Origin: an uncultured Muribaculaceae bacterium
Lineage (GTDB): Bacteria > Bacteroidota > Bacteroidia > Bacteroidales > Muribaculaceae
DNA: 64,000 bases
Assembly (NCBI GenBank): GCA_910579845.1
Contig: CAJTWL010000004.1
Coordinates: 62,001 to 126,000, forward strand
Reading direction: 5' to 3'
The position numbers and the translations under genes are program-made. Numbering within the stretch: position 1 is the stretch's first letter; each line of letters begins with the position of its first letter. Below are positions 24,946 through 33,189 of this stretch, one piece after another. Under the pieces are notes generated by a model. It was not told where the DNA came from, did no database searches, and was given only the letters and a program-made list of their open reading frames with translations.

Positions 24946-26277
24946 ATGATGAAAAGAACGATCTTTATTTTCTTTTATTCTTTGATGCTTGTCATAATGA
25001 TGGGCTGTGAACAGACACAAAAGAGTTTCACGCATTATTATCTATATGATACTTATACCGGACCGGTCGATGTATATTACTCACGCCCGGATGTTGATAG
25101 CATCAAAAGGGAGAATAATATCGAAAAAAGCTCATTTAAGGTAGATGCGGCAACGGAGGTGACACTTGCAGACATTGAGAGAGTGGACTATACCGAGAAA
25201 TACACACGTATTGTTCTGAGTGATTCGGTAGTAGGTTGGGTTGAGACAAGAGTGATTCGTCCGCGTGTGGAACGTTATGTGCAACGTGTATCAATGACCG
25301 GATATGATACACACCTCACGCGCGCTTACACATTTGGAGAGGAACTGACAAATGCCGGCTCACCGGTTATAGGCAAAATCGTGCTGAACGATGAGTTTAT
25401 GAGAATGTTCCGCCGCGACTATCAGAGATTTGTAAGGCCGTTATATATCGCGCTCGCATCTGTAGGAACCGTTATGTTTGTGCTGTGGCTGTTGCTGACG
25501 CGTGGCGTGGTGAGTAGACAATCCATATTCAAGAGCATATATATAGGTTTGTGGATAACATTTATTCTTGCTTTCGCCATTGAAATTGTGCTTGGATGTG
25601 TATGTGATGCAGATCCAACTAAAATTCACGGTGAAGGATTCTGGAATATAGCATTTAATTTCCTGATTGTAATTTTATCTGTGCTTACACTGCTGTTGCA
25701 ATGGAAAGTAATGCCCTCATTATTCTCAAATCTGCTTCCATTTGAAAGGATACCCGGAATAAAAATCAAGGGAAAGTCAGTAGACCATACAAAAGGTAAT
25801 CTTGCGGTCCTTGCATTACTTGCATTTTTGATGGTACTTTGTATGCTTGTATGGAAAAAGATGGTAGATGTCGTATTCTGGATTATGGTTGTTGTCCAGG
25901 TAATCGAATCTGTTTTGGTGATCATAGATGCTACCAGAACAAAACAATATTTCAGATCCATCCTGTATATCATATTCTTGCCGTTGTTTTTCGCATTATT
26001 AATGATAATAATTCTGTCATTTAAGACTGCAATTGGTCTTGTATTCATGGGATATGCAGTTATAGCGAGTATACTATCAGATCCTCAGGGATTTTTACAG
26101 GCGGCAACAAATTCCGGTAGAAGCGGGTCTTCATCACTCAACTCTGTTCAGACATCTTCAGGAGAAAATCTTGAAATAATGGAGGATCTTGGAAACGGTC
26201 GTGTACTTGATTCGCGTGGAGAGGTGAGACGACGGGTTTCAGATTCGAGTAATATATTTAAGAAGCTTGAGGAATAG
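24946..26277 (+). CDS. Predicted lipoprotein with SH3-like domain and polytopic membrane region
   Basis: I do not recognise this 443-residue protein. The N-terminus is a lipoprotein-type signal (IMMGCEQTQ, Cys at about 21). Residues 25-110 look like a bacterial SH3-type domain, ending VVGWVETRVIRP. About six membrane helices follow between residues 165 and 385, and the polar C-terminus includes a serine/glycine linker (NSGRSGSSSLNSVQTSSGEN). A second ATG at 24949 is equally likely as the start. The mix of lipid anchor, extracytoplasmic domain and multi-pass region is unusual. It lies 47 bp after serB. Confidence 0.65.
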   Translation: MMKRTIFIFFYSLMLVIMMGCEQTQKSFTHYYLYDTYTGPVDVYYSRPDVDSIKRENNIEKSSFKVDAATEVTLADIERVDYTEKYTRIVLSDSVVGWVETRVIRPRVERYVQRVSMTGYDTHLTRAYTFGEELTNAGSPVIGKIVLNDEFMRMFRRDYQRFVRPLYIALASVGTVMFVLWLLLTRGVVSRQSIFKSIYIGLWITFILAFAIEIVLGCVCDADPTKIHGEGFWNIAFNFLIVILSVLTLLLQWKVMPSLFSNLLPFERIPGIKIKGKSVDHTKGNLAVLALLAFLMVLCMLVWKKMVDVVFWIMVVVQVIESVLVIIDATRTKQYFRSILYIIFLPLFFALLMIIILSFKTAIGLVFMGYAVIASILSDPQGFLQAATNSGRSGSSSLNSVQTSSGENLEIMEDLGNGRVLDSRGEVRRRVSDSSNIFKKLEE

Positions 26278-26319
26278 AGAAGAACCCATTATTCGTAAAA
26301 ACAATAGATAAATTTTTTT

Positions 26320-26358
26320 GGACCGCATCCCATAAAACTGTTAATGGAGATGCGGTCC
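26320..26358 (+). terminator. Hairpin after the membrane protein gene
   Basis: A 10-bp stem, GGACCGCATC at 26320-26329 with GATGCGGTCC at 26349-26358, encloses a 19-base loop 42 bp after the stop codon. There is no T tract on the plus strand, so termination efficiency is uncertain. The rest of the gap to 26481 is AT-rich and shows nothing else. Confidence 0.5.
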
Positions 26359-26481
26359 CAGTTTATACTGCATGTTATTTTACGGATCAGTTGCGGTTTC
26401 AAACTATCGTGTGTTAAAATTGTTATAATTTTAACTTAAACTTATTTTGACTTAAGTTGTATATTATTAATTCCATCCGCT

Positions 26482-28818
26482 ATGAATAACCCATATGCTC
26501 CTCACATTCTGACCGCCGTTCTGATAATCATATCATCTCTTTGTTTATACGGACAACGCAATGAGCGAGGCAATGACAAATCCAGGCAGACTGTCGGTCT
26601 GGTACTAAGTGGCGGCGGTGCAAAAGGCATAGCCCATGTCGGTGTTATCAAGGCGCTGGAGGATAATGATATTCCAATTGATTATGTCACCGGCACATCG
26701 ATGGGAGCGATCGTCGGGAGTCTATATTCATGTGGCTGGTCTCCTGACAGGATGATTGAGTTTTTCACTGCTCCGGATTTTCTCGACTGGAGTTCGGGCA
26801 CTATAAATATAGATCGAACATTTTATGTAGAGTCTCCAGACCCATCTCCGGAATGGTTCTCTATCAATGCGGATATTAACAAGAAAGTCGAAAGGAATAT
26901 ATTGCCGACAAATTTAATCAGTCCGTTGCCGATGAATATGGAGTTCCTAAAACTTTATGTGCCGTATACAGCTCAGTGTGGCGAGAACTTCAACAATCTG
27001 TTTGTCCCTTTCAGGTGTGTGACAAGTGATGTTTACGGTAAACATAAGATCGTGTTATCTAAAGGATCTTTAGGTGATGCCGTACGTGCTTCTATGAGTT
27101 TTCCGTTTGTATTTAAACCGATCAAATTGGATGGTGTACTTGTATATGACGGAGGAATATATGATAATTTCCCTGTAGATGTCATGCAGGAGGATTTCGA
27201 TCCGGATTTTATAATAGGAGTCTCAGTATCAAGTCCGGATAAGAAACCGCAAGCAGGAAATGTGTATAGCCAGCTTGAGGATATGATCATACAGAATAAT
27301 GATTATTCTGTTCCGTCAGAAAACGGCATAAAAATCCAGATCCCTGTTTTGAATTTTGGAGTATTGGATTTTGCCAAAGCTAAAACCATTTATGAGATAG
27401 GCTATAAAACCGGTCTGGGTATGGTTGATTCGATTAAGAAAAGAGTATATGCCAGAGAACCTTTGGAGAATGTTAACGAAAGAAGAAATGCGTTTGCAGA
27501 TAGCACCCCGATTGTAAAATTTGATAATGTTAAAGTAACCGGATTGTCAGATCCGGGACAAGTGCATTATATGCAATATCTTTTCACTCGAGGCAAACAT
27601 GAGCCTATCGGTCTGAATCAGATAGAAGATTCCTACTATGAAGCAGTTACAGATGGAACCCTTTCTGATCTTCTTCCTCAGGCTGAACTTGGGAATGATA
27701 ATGTGAATAATACACTGCTCCTTGAGGCAACACCTAAAAAGCCATGGTCTATGGGCTTTGGAGGCTGGATAACATCAACAACCAACAGTATGTTATATCT
27801 GGGTATAGGGTATCATAAACTTAGCTATAATACACTCGATGTAAAGCTGGGTGCTTGGATTGGCCAGTCATATATGGCTGGTATGTTGAGTGCAAGATTC
27901 AATATCCGTTCGGTTGTACCGTCATACTTCCGTCTGGAAGGTGTGTTGAGCAGACAGAAATTCTATGATTCACAATTACTTTTTTTTGAGAAATCAAGCC
28001 CTACCTTTATAACGGAAAATGATAATTTTATAAGAATAGGCTATGAAAGAGCTTTGGGGCATAGACAGAAATTTTATCTGAATGCTGGTTACGGTTATAT
28101 GTCTGATTCGTATTTTCCGACAAACATAACTGATTATTCCCAGACAGAGAAGGATAAGATGCAGTATCATATAGGGGCTATAAAATGCGGAGTAGCGGCA
28201 AATTCTTTAAATGATGATATGTATCCTTCCTCAGGAGAGAAATGGTTTTCGGATATACAGCTTACTTATGAGTCCTCACGTTTCACACCTCATGGCGATA
28301 ATGCGCTGCGAACATCGTTCCATGGAAGACCGCGTGCGTCTTTGGAATGTTATTGGACTAAGTATTATAATGTCGGCAGAAGTTTCCATCTGGGAGCTAT
28401 GGCAAATATACTTGCCACCTTACAGCATCTGGAGCTTGATTACACGTCTACTTTGATACACGCTCCCGAATTTGCTCCGACACCGTCGACAAAAAGCCTT
28501 TTTAATGAAGCTTTCCGTTCTGACAACTATATAGCCGCGGGACTTATTCCGATCTGGAGCCCGATTCAAAGATTGCAGCTGCGGGGAGACTTTTATGTAT
28601 ATTCGCCAATGCGTCATCTTGAGAAAAAAGAAGAATACCGGGCACGTTATGAGGGTTGGTTCAAGAAAATAAGATTTATCGGCGAGGTTGCGGCTGTTTA
28701 TAATTTCCCGTTTGCGAGTTTATCCGTATATTGCAATTATCTTTCCTATCCAAGTAAGAATTGGAATGTAGGAATAAATTTCGGTCTGTTCTTCAAAGCT
28801 CCAAAACTTTTGCGATAG
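26482..28818 (+). CDS. Patatin-like phospholipase fused to an outer-membrane beta-barrel
   Basis: This 778-residue protein combines a lipase with its own outer-membrane domain. A signal peptide covers about residues 1-25. The patatin domain (about 38-330) has the oxyanion loop GGGAKGIAHVGV, nucleophile Ser73 in GTSMGAIVG and Asp223 in DGGIYDNFPVD. A POTRA-like segment (about 345-420) follows, then a long beta-rich region (about 425-778) ending in an aromatic, amphipathic strand (NVGINFGLFFKAPKLLR). This order matches type Vd autotransporters such as PlpD and FplA, so the lipase is probably surface-exposed or periplasmic. Substrates are probably phospholipids. Confidence 0.9.
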   Translation: MNNPYAPHILTAVLIIISSLCLYGQRNERGNDKSRQTVGLVLSGGGAKGIAHVGVIKALEDNDIPIDYVTGTSMGAIVGSLYSCGWSPDRMIEFFTAPDFLDWSSGTINIDRTFYVESPDPSPEWFSINADINKKVERNILPTNLISPLPMNMEFLKLYVPYTAQCGENFNNLFVPFRCVTSDVYGKHKIVLSKGSLGDAVRASMSFPFVFKPIKLDGVLVYDGGIYDNFPVDVMQEDFDPDFIIGVSVSSPDKKPQAGNVYSQLEDMIIQNNDYSVPSENGIKIQIPVLNFGVLDFAKAKTIYEIGYKTGLGMVDSIKKRVYAREPLENVNERRNAFADSTPIVKFDNVKVTGLSDPGQVHYMQYLFTRGKHEPIGLNQIEDSYYEAVTDGTLSDLLPQAELGNDNVNNTLLLEATPKKPWSMGFGGWITSTTNSMLYLGIGYHKLSYNTLDVKLGAWIGQSYMAGMLSARFNIRSVVPSYFRLEGVLSRQKFYDSQLLFFEKSSPTFITENDNFIRIGYERALGHRQKFYLNAGYGYMSDSYFPTNITDYSQTEKDKMQYHIGAIKCGVAANSLNDDMYPSSGEKWFSDIQLTYESSRFTPHGDNALRTSFHGRPRASLECYWTKYYNVGRSFHLGAMANILATLQHLELDYTSTLIHAPEFAPTPSTKSLFNEAFRSDNYIAAGLIPIWSPIQRLQLRGDFYVYSPMRHLEKKEEYRARYEGWFKKIRFIGEVAAVYNFPFASLSVYCNYLSYPSKNWNVGINFGLFFKAPKLLR

Positions 28819-28822
28819 TTCC

Positions 28823-30019
28823 TTACAGTTTCTCAGTTTCTATTTCTGAAATTACCATATCATCAGGTAGGCTTTTGGTTGTTCTTGCACCAAGATTTTT
28901 CAATTTTTCAGCCCGGGCGATTACTGAACGTTGTCCGGTAATAAGTTTTGAAAACGCTGAATCATAGCTGTCAGTAGCTTTCTTCAGATAATCTTCGATA
29001 GAATGCATATCCTTTACAAATGAAGTTATCGAGTCGTAAAGCAGACCACCGAGGCGGGCTATTTCCGCGGCGTTCCGATCCTGATTATCCTTACGCCACA
29101 GCTGGTTGACAATCATAAGAATACCTGTGATCTGGGATGGTGATACAAGCGTGATTTTGCGTGAAGATGCATATGTCAAAAGATTACTGTCATTATCGAT
29201 TGCCAGAATCATAGCGCCATCATTCGGTATAAACATCAACACCTGTTCCAATGCATTGGTTATTGATTTGGAGTAATTTTTGGCAGCCAATTCATCGATA
29301 TGCCGTTTTATCGAGGTAACGTGTTTTCTGATCGCTTCTTGTTGCTTCCCCGAACTGTCGGCTTCACAAAAATCGATGTATGATGACAGAGATGTTTTTG
29401 CATCAACAATAATTTCACGACTTTGTGGCAGATGAATAATAATATCGGGTCTGAGTCTCGCCCCCGAGTCGTTGTGCAGAGATGTGCCCTCTGAAGTCCT
29501 GGTTACCTGGGTTTCATAATTTATACCGGGAAGTAATCCGGCGTTTTCAAGCAATCTTTCCAGCACTGATTCTCCCCATTTCCCTTGGATGCGGTTATTT
29601 CCTTTCAGAGCCGATGCAAGATTACGCGCATCTTCTCCTATTGTCAGATTAAGTCGGGTGAGGTGCTCCAATTGATCTGACAGTGATTTGCGCGATGCAG
29701 ATGCATCGTTGTATGATCTCTGCATGATATTGTTGAAATCCTCGATGCGTATTTTAAGTGGGGATAGAAGTTTCTCAAGCTCGGAGGAAGTCGATTCCTT
29801 GATGTAATTTGCATTTCTGTCAAGTGAATCCGAAGCTATTACTTTGAACCTGTCTTCCATCATTTCATTGTTACGCTGCAAATCCTTAATGATCTGAGTG
29901 AGATTGTGCATTTCTTTAATACTCTTTGCCGATTTGGATTGCTGATTCCTTATGATGAAAATTAAAATCAGCAAGGTGACTGTCAGGATTATAATCAGTG
30001 GAATGTAAAGCAAATCCAT
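28823..30019 (-). CDS. rmuC: RmuC-family DNA recombination protein
   Basis: This 398-residue protein has one N-terminal membrane helix (IPLIIILTVTLLILIFII), a coiled coil (about 30-140) and a nuclease-like core (about 145-340). The conserved stretches are GNNRIQGKWGESVLERLLEN and DIIIHLPQSREIIVDAKTSL, the latter holding the acidic and lysine residues of the PD-(D/E)XK fold. RmuC limits DNA inversions in E. coli, and the exact reaction is unproven. It begins 11 bp after apbE and is cotranscribed with it. It is convergent with the patatin gene, with only four bases between them. Confidence 0.92.
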   Translation of the reverse strand: MDLLYIPLIIILTVTLLILIFIIRNQQSKSAKSIKEMHNLTQIIKDLQRNNEMMEDRFKVIASDSLDRNANYIKESTSSELEKLLSPLKIRIEDFNNIMQRSYNDASASRKSLSDQLEHLTRLNLTIGEDARNLASALKGNNRIQGKWGESVLERLLENAGLLPGINYETQVTRTSEGTSLHNDSGARLRPDIIIHLPQSREIIVDAKTSLSSYIDFCEADSSGKQQEAIRKHVTSIKRHIDELAAKNYSKSITNALEQVLMFIPNDGAMILAIDNDSNLLTYASSRKITLVSPSQITGILMIVNQLWRKDNQDRNAAEIARLGGLLYDSITSFVKDMHSIEDYLKKATDSYDSAFSKLITGQRSVIARAEKLKNLGARTTKSLPDDMVISEIETEKL

Positions 30020-30030
30020 CTCTACTTATG

Positions 30031-31038
30031 TTATTGCCGGATAATCAGTTTTTCGAATCTCTTGGAACACCACATTGATGAGTCATTAAATATCAGCATT
30101 ACCGGAATATCAAGACGTTCTATAAGTTTGACTGCCTCTTCCTTTTCCATAGCCATGAATGCAGTCGCAAAACCATCAGCTTCCATGGCTGTCTTTGAAA
30201 GGACTGTCGCGCTTATGATATTGGTCTGAATAGGACGTCCGGTTTTATAAGAGATTGTATGTCCATAGGTTGTAGATCCATTGGATTGTGTATTACGGTA
30301 ATTTCCGGAGGTCGCCATGCCCATGTCGCTGAATGCTATTACTGCCTGCGATATATGGTCCGCGGCTTTTTTCCCATATACCGGTTTATCGACAGAGATT
30401 TTCCAGTTTCCATTCTCCGGATTATGACCTTTGGCGAGAATCTCTCCTCCAATTTCAATCAGATAGTTTTCTACTCCATTGCGTTCGAACATCTCTCCAA
30501 TGGCATCACATCCATACCCTTTCGCGATAGCTGAAAAATTGAACTCTATTCCCGGATTATCCTTTATCAATGCATCATTGAATAGTCTTGTTCTGGAAAT
30601 TCCGGTAATCTTCAATAGTGAGTCAATGCGCAATGTGTCTGCGGTTGGTGTATGCCCTTCGCCAAACCCCCATGCCGTTATAAGAGGAGACAAAGTAGGA
30701 TCGAATGCACCACCGGTAATTTTATTGATTCTACGTGACATTACATAGACTCGTATGAAATCTGTGTTTACAGGAGTTGAATCCTGCATGTTGACTCTTG
30801 ACACAAGAGATGTTGAATCGAAACATGAAAGTGATTTGCCTGTTCTTTGCAGTGTGGCTGTAATACTGTCTCCAAGAGACTCCGCACCGTTGAAAGTCAC
30901 ATGATATGACGTATTCCATATAAGTCCCTCTTTCTTACTCCAAGTTCCGTTTTTAGCTTTGCTCTTACTGCATGAAACCCCTAAAAAGGATATAAATAAA
31001 AAAATAAAAGCAAATTCAAAATACTTTCTATAATGCAT
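30031..31038 (-). CDS. apbE: FAD:protein FMN transferase, lipoprotein
   Basis: ApbE attaches FMN covalently to a threonine of exported flavoproteins, such as subunits of Rnf or Na+-NQR complexes. The 335 residues start with a lipoprotein signal (FLFISFLGVSCSKSK), so it is anchored in the membrane facing the periplasm. The FAD site includes GAFDPTLSPLITAWGFG and NFSAIAKGYGCDAIGE, and later come LIEIGGEILAKG and SATVLSKTAMEADGFATAF, which contains the metal-binding aspartate. Its protein targets are not in this window. It is followed by rmuC. Confidence 0.94.
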   Translation of the reverse strand: MHYRKYFEFAFIFLFISFLGVSCSKSKAKNGTWSKKEGLIWNTSYHVTFNGAESLGDSITATLQRTGKSLSCFDSTSLVSRVNMQDSTPVNTDFIRVYVMSRRINKITGGAFDPTLSPLITAWGFGEGHTPTADTLRIDSLLKITGISRTRLFNDALIKDNPGIEFNFSAIAKGYGCDAIGEMFERNGVENYLIEIGGEILAKGHNPENGNWKISVDKPVYGKKAADHISQAVIAFSDMGMATSGNYRNTQSNGSTTYGHTISYKTGRPIQTNIISATVLSKTAMEADGFATAFMAMEKEEAVKLIERLDIPVMLIFNDSSMWCSKRFEKLIIRQ

Positions 31039-31051
31039 AAGTGTTTAAATT

Positions 31052-31079
31052 CAAAGATAGTGGTGTTATGTATTGCAAA
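31052..31079 (-). promoter_or_regulatory. Probable apbE promoter
   Basis: On the minus strand TTTG (31076-31079) is followed after 16 bases by TATCTTTG (31052-31059), 13 bases before the apbE start. The spacer is shorter than the usual 19. A second -7-like TAATTTTG lies at 31085-31092. Confidence 0.5.
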
Positions 31080-31104
31080 TATAACAAAATTATTGCTATA
31101 TTTG
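31073..31104 (+). promoter_or_regulatory. Promoter upstream of the DJ-1 gene, first copy
   Basis: TTG at 31073-31075 and TATATTTG at 31097-31104 are 21 bases apart. The -7 element is the first part of a repeat unit copied again at 31193, so the region has two potential start points. Confidence 0.5.
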
Positions 31105-31258
31105 ACTCACATAATTGGCTTTGCCACCGCGACCCGGCTTTCAGCCGACTTTCGCTATTATGTTTCGCCGAATATCCTTTCGTATATTTGACTCACATAA
31201 TTGGCTTTGCCACCGCGAACCGGCTTTTCAGCCGACATTCGCTCTTATTTAAAAATAT
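31097..31258. repeat. Tandem duplication carrying a promoter-like element
   Basis: Two copies of a roughly 65-bp unit start at 31097 and 31193, 96 bp apart, and differ at only a few positions. Each starts with TATATTTGACTCACATAATT, continues GGCTTTGCCACCGCGA and contains a small hairpin (CGGCT/AGCCG). The second copy ends directly at the DJ-1 gene. The unit itself contains the -7 element, so the duplication may create two transcription starts. Confidence 0.8.
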
Positions 31259-31855
31259 ATGCTTATGAAAGAAAGTTTTGTTTTTCTTGCCGAGGGTTTT
31301 GAGGAGGTAGAGGCATTGACTCCTGTGGATGTCCTGCGTAGGGCTGGTATGCCTGTAAAGACGGTTTCTATTACCAGTAGCCTTCAAGTCACAGGAGCGC
31401 ATGGAGTAACAGTAAATGCAGATGTTCTTTTTGACAACACGATGTTTAAAGACGCGGCATGGATTATTCTTCCGGGAGGAATGCCCGGTGCCTCAAATCT
31501 GTATGAATTCGCTCCTCTGCATGGGTTGCTTGTAAACCAGTTTGAGTCCGAGAATGGAAAGATAGCCGCGATTTGTGCCTCGCCTGCCGTTGTTTTGGGA
31601 CAGATGGGACTACTTAAGGATAGGGAGGCTATATGCTATCCGGGGTTTGAAGAGTTGATGGCAGGGGCTCGCAAATCACAGAAATCTGTTGTTGTGGATG
31701 ATAAATTTGTTCTTGGTGCCGGACCTGCGCTTGCGTTAAGTTGGTCGCTTGCGATTGTGGCGAGTGAGCTCGGTCAGGATAAAGCGGATTCCATTGCATC
31801 GGGGATGTTGTTATATACCAATAATCATTCTGATCTGGGTAATTATTTCGGATGA
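31259..31855 (+). CDS. DJ-1/PfpI family protein (YajL-like)
   Basis: This 198-residue protein of the DJ-1/ThiJ/PfpI family has the reactive cysteine in IAAICASPAVV (Cys106) and the nearby glutamate in LAEGFEEVEA. It keeps the glycine-rich WIILPGGMPGASN. Relatives act as chaperones or repair glycated or oxidised groups, and the precise activity is disputed. Start codons at 31259 and 31265 are both possible. Its stop overlaps the ATG of the next gene (ATGA at 31852-31855), which means translational coupling. Confidence 0.9.
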   Translation: MLMKESFVFLAEGFEEVEALTPVDVLRRAGMPVKTVSITSSLQVTGAHGVTVNADVLFDNTMFKDAAWIILPGGMPGASNLYEFAPLHGLLVNQFESENGKIAAICASPAVVLGQMGLLKDREAICYPGFEELMAGARKSQKSVVVDDKFVLGAGPALALSWSLAIVASELGQDKADSIASGMLLYTNNHSDLGNYFG

Positions 31856-32457
31856 GTACAGATTTGTATTACACTATACGGGAAGCCGGTCAGTCTAAAT
31901 TCGTAGAAAAGATGAGCCGGTTTCTTTCGTTTGCATTGCCTGTGACAACCGCTGAAGAGGCGCGGGCTCTTGTAAAGAAATATCAGAATGAATATCATGA
32001 TGCCCGTCATGTCTGTTGGGCATATATGCTTGGAGCGGATAGAAACGAGTGGCAGCTGAACGATAATGGAGAACCGTCCGGAACGGCGGGTAAACCTATT
32101 CTTGGTCAGATTAATAGTTTCGGACTTACAAATGTACTTGTCATTGTTGTGCGCTATTTCGGGGGGATAAAACTCGGGACGCCGGGACTTATTGCCGCAT
32201 ATAGAGAGGCGGCAAGACTTGTTCTCGAGGCTGCAGGAAAGAAGGAGATGAGAAAAATGACAAGGCTGAATCTGACATTCCCATATGTGAATATGGATAG
32301 TGTTATGCGGCTTATCAAAGGTGGTGACATTGAAATACTGGAAAGGAACTTTGACAATGTATGTACACTGCTTGTTGAGTCGCCTGAGAGCGGGGCAGAA
32401 GTATTTATAGGGAAGTTAGGCAAGATAGAGGGAGTAGATATCGATAAAATTATATAA
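31852..32457 (+). CDS. YigZ/IMPACT family protein
   Basis: This 201-residue protein belongs to the UPF0029/IMPACT family. The N-terminal domain (about 15-125) has DARHVCWAYMLG, DNGEPSGTAGKPILGQI and the signature VVRYFGGIKLGTPGLIAAYR. The C-terminal ferredoxin-like domain (about 135-201) is of the DUF1949 type. Relatives bind RNA or ribosomes and influence translation, but a bacterial function is not settled. It overlaps the DJ-1 gene by four bases. Confidence 0.92.
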   Translation: MSTDLYYTIREAGQSKFVEKMSRFLSFALPVTTAEEARALVKKYQNEYHDARHVCWAYMLGADRNEWQLNDNGEPSGTAGKPILGQINSFGLTNVLVIVVRYFGGIKLGTPGLIAAYREAARLVLEAAGKKEMRKMTRLNLTFPYVNMDSVMRLIKGGDIEILERNFDNVCTLLVESPESGAEVFIGKLGKIEGVDIDKII

Positions 32458-32580
32458 TTTACATTGAAAACAGGTTTTCGGAGCATAAAATTGGTTTAGA
32501 ATATATAAACTATCAAAAAAAATTACGATATTTGCAAAATGAAAAATATTGGGAAGACGAGATGTCGGATTCTCGAATTT

Positions 32581-32626
32581 TAAGAAACAGTTTAGAAACA
32601 GTTTCTTAAATTTAAACTGTTTCTTA
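32581..32626. repeat. Compact palindrome upstream of the HU gene
   Basis: TAAGAAACAGTTTA at 32581-32594 is the exact inverse of TAAACTGTTTCTTA at 32613-32626, and AGAAACAGTTTCT between them is itself nearly symmetric. The core is shared with the outer arms of palindrome P3 (33190-33382). It ends 43 bp before the HU start codon, where an operator could lie. Confidence 0.7.
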
Positions 32627-32668
32627 GAATGGATTTGACCGGTTTAGAAACAAGAAGAATCAATAAAA

Positions 32669-32941
32669 ATGACAAAAGCAGAAATTGTAACAGAAATTTC
32701 ACGCAACACTGGTCTTGACAAGGCGGCTGTGCTTGCGACTGTGGAAAAATTCATGGATGTAGTAAAAGAATCCATGGCTAATGGTGAGAATGTGTATCTT
32801 CGTGGATTCGGCAGTTTCATTATCAAGGACCGTAAGGAGAAGATCGGTAGAAATATCACAAAGAATACTGCAATTAAGATTGAGGCTCGCAAGATTCCGG
32901 CTTTCAAACCATCCAATGTGTTCAAAGACGTTGTTAAATAA
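32669..32941 (+). CDS. HU/IHF-family DNA-binding protein
   Basis: This is a 90-residue nucleoid protein that bends DNA as a dimer. It has the family body and the DNA-binding arm: ENVYLRGFGSFIIKDRKEKI, then ITKNTAIKIEARKIPAFKPS, with the proline at the arm tip replaced by other residues (RNITKN). It is nearly the same length as E. coli HU. The upstream region carries repeated GAAACAGTTT palindromes, which may be regulatory. The next gene, 70 bp downstream, is a 29-residue basic protein. Confidence 0.93.
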   Translation: MTKAEIVTEISRNTGLDKAAVLATVEKFMDVVKESMANGENVYLRGFGSFIIKDRKEKIGRNITKNTAIKIEARKIPAFKPSNVFKDVVK

Positions 32942-33011
32942 GTCGTTGCTGAACAATCAATCTGTGCATAATAAACCATAGAAATAATTAACAATATAAA
33001 ATTTAGTAATC

Positions 33012-33101
33012 ATGCCAAGCGGAAAAAAGAGAAAAGGCCATAAGATGGCAACTCACAAGCGCAAAAAAAGACTGAGAAAAAATCGTCATAAGAAGAAATA
33101 A
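33012..33101 (+). CDS. COX24/AURKAIP1-like 29-residue basic protein
   Basis: This tiny gene runs from ATG at 33012 to TAA at 33101 and encodes MPSGKKRKGHKMATHKRK, then a run of Lys and Arg residues; about half the residues are basic. I recall near-identical sequences annotated in many Bacteroidetes as AURKAIP1/COX24-domain proteins, related to mitochondrial ribosomal protein mS38. A role in the small ribosomal subunit is therefore likely. It is followed by a strong terminator and sits between HU and RNase G. It is easily missed because of its length. Confidence 0.85.
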   Translation: MPSGKKRKGHKMATHKRKKRLRKNRHKKK

Positions 33102-33137
33102 TTGAAGCTTCTTAAAGCGCAAGAATAGAAAGATAGA

Positions 33138-33180
33138 CAAACTTGCCTGGCCACACGGTCGTGGCGAGTTTGTTTTTTTT
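33138..33180 (+). terminator. Rho-independent terminator after the small basic protein
   Basis: CAAACTTGCC (33138-33147) pairs with GGCGAGTTTG (33163-33172), with a G-T pair, an inner stem in the loop, and an uninterrupted run of eight T. Confidence 0.88.
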
Positions 33181-33189
33181 AGCAGTCTG

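Noticed and set aside
31097..31258. CRISPR-like repeats
   Set aside because: There are only two units and no regular spacer length; the repeats contain promoter elements, so a CRISPR array is not supported.
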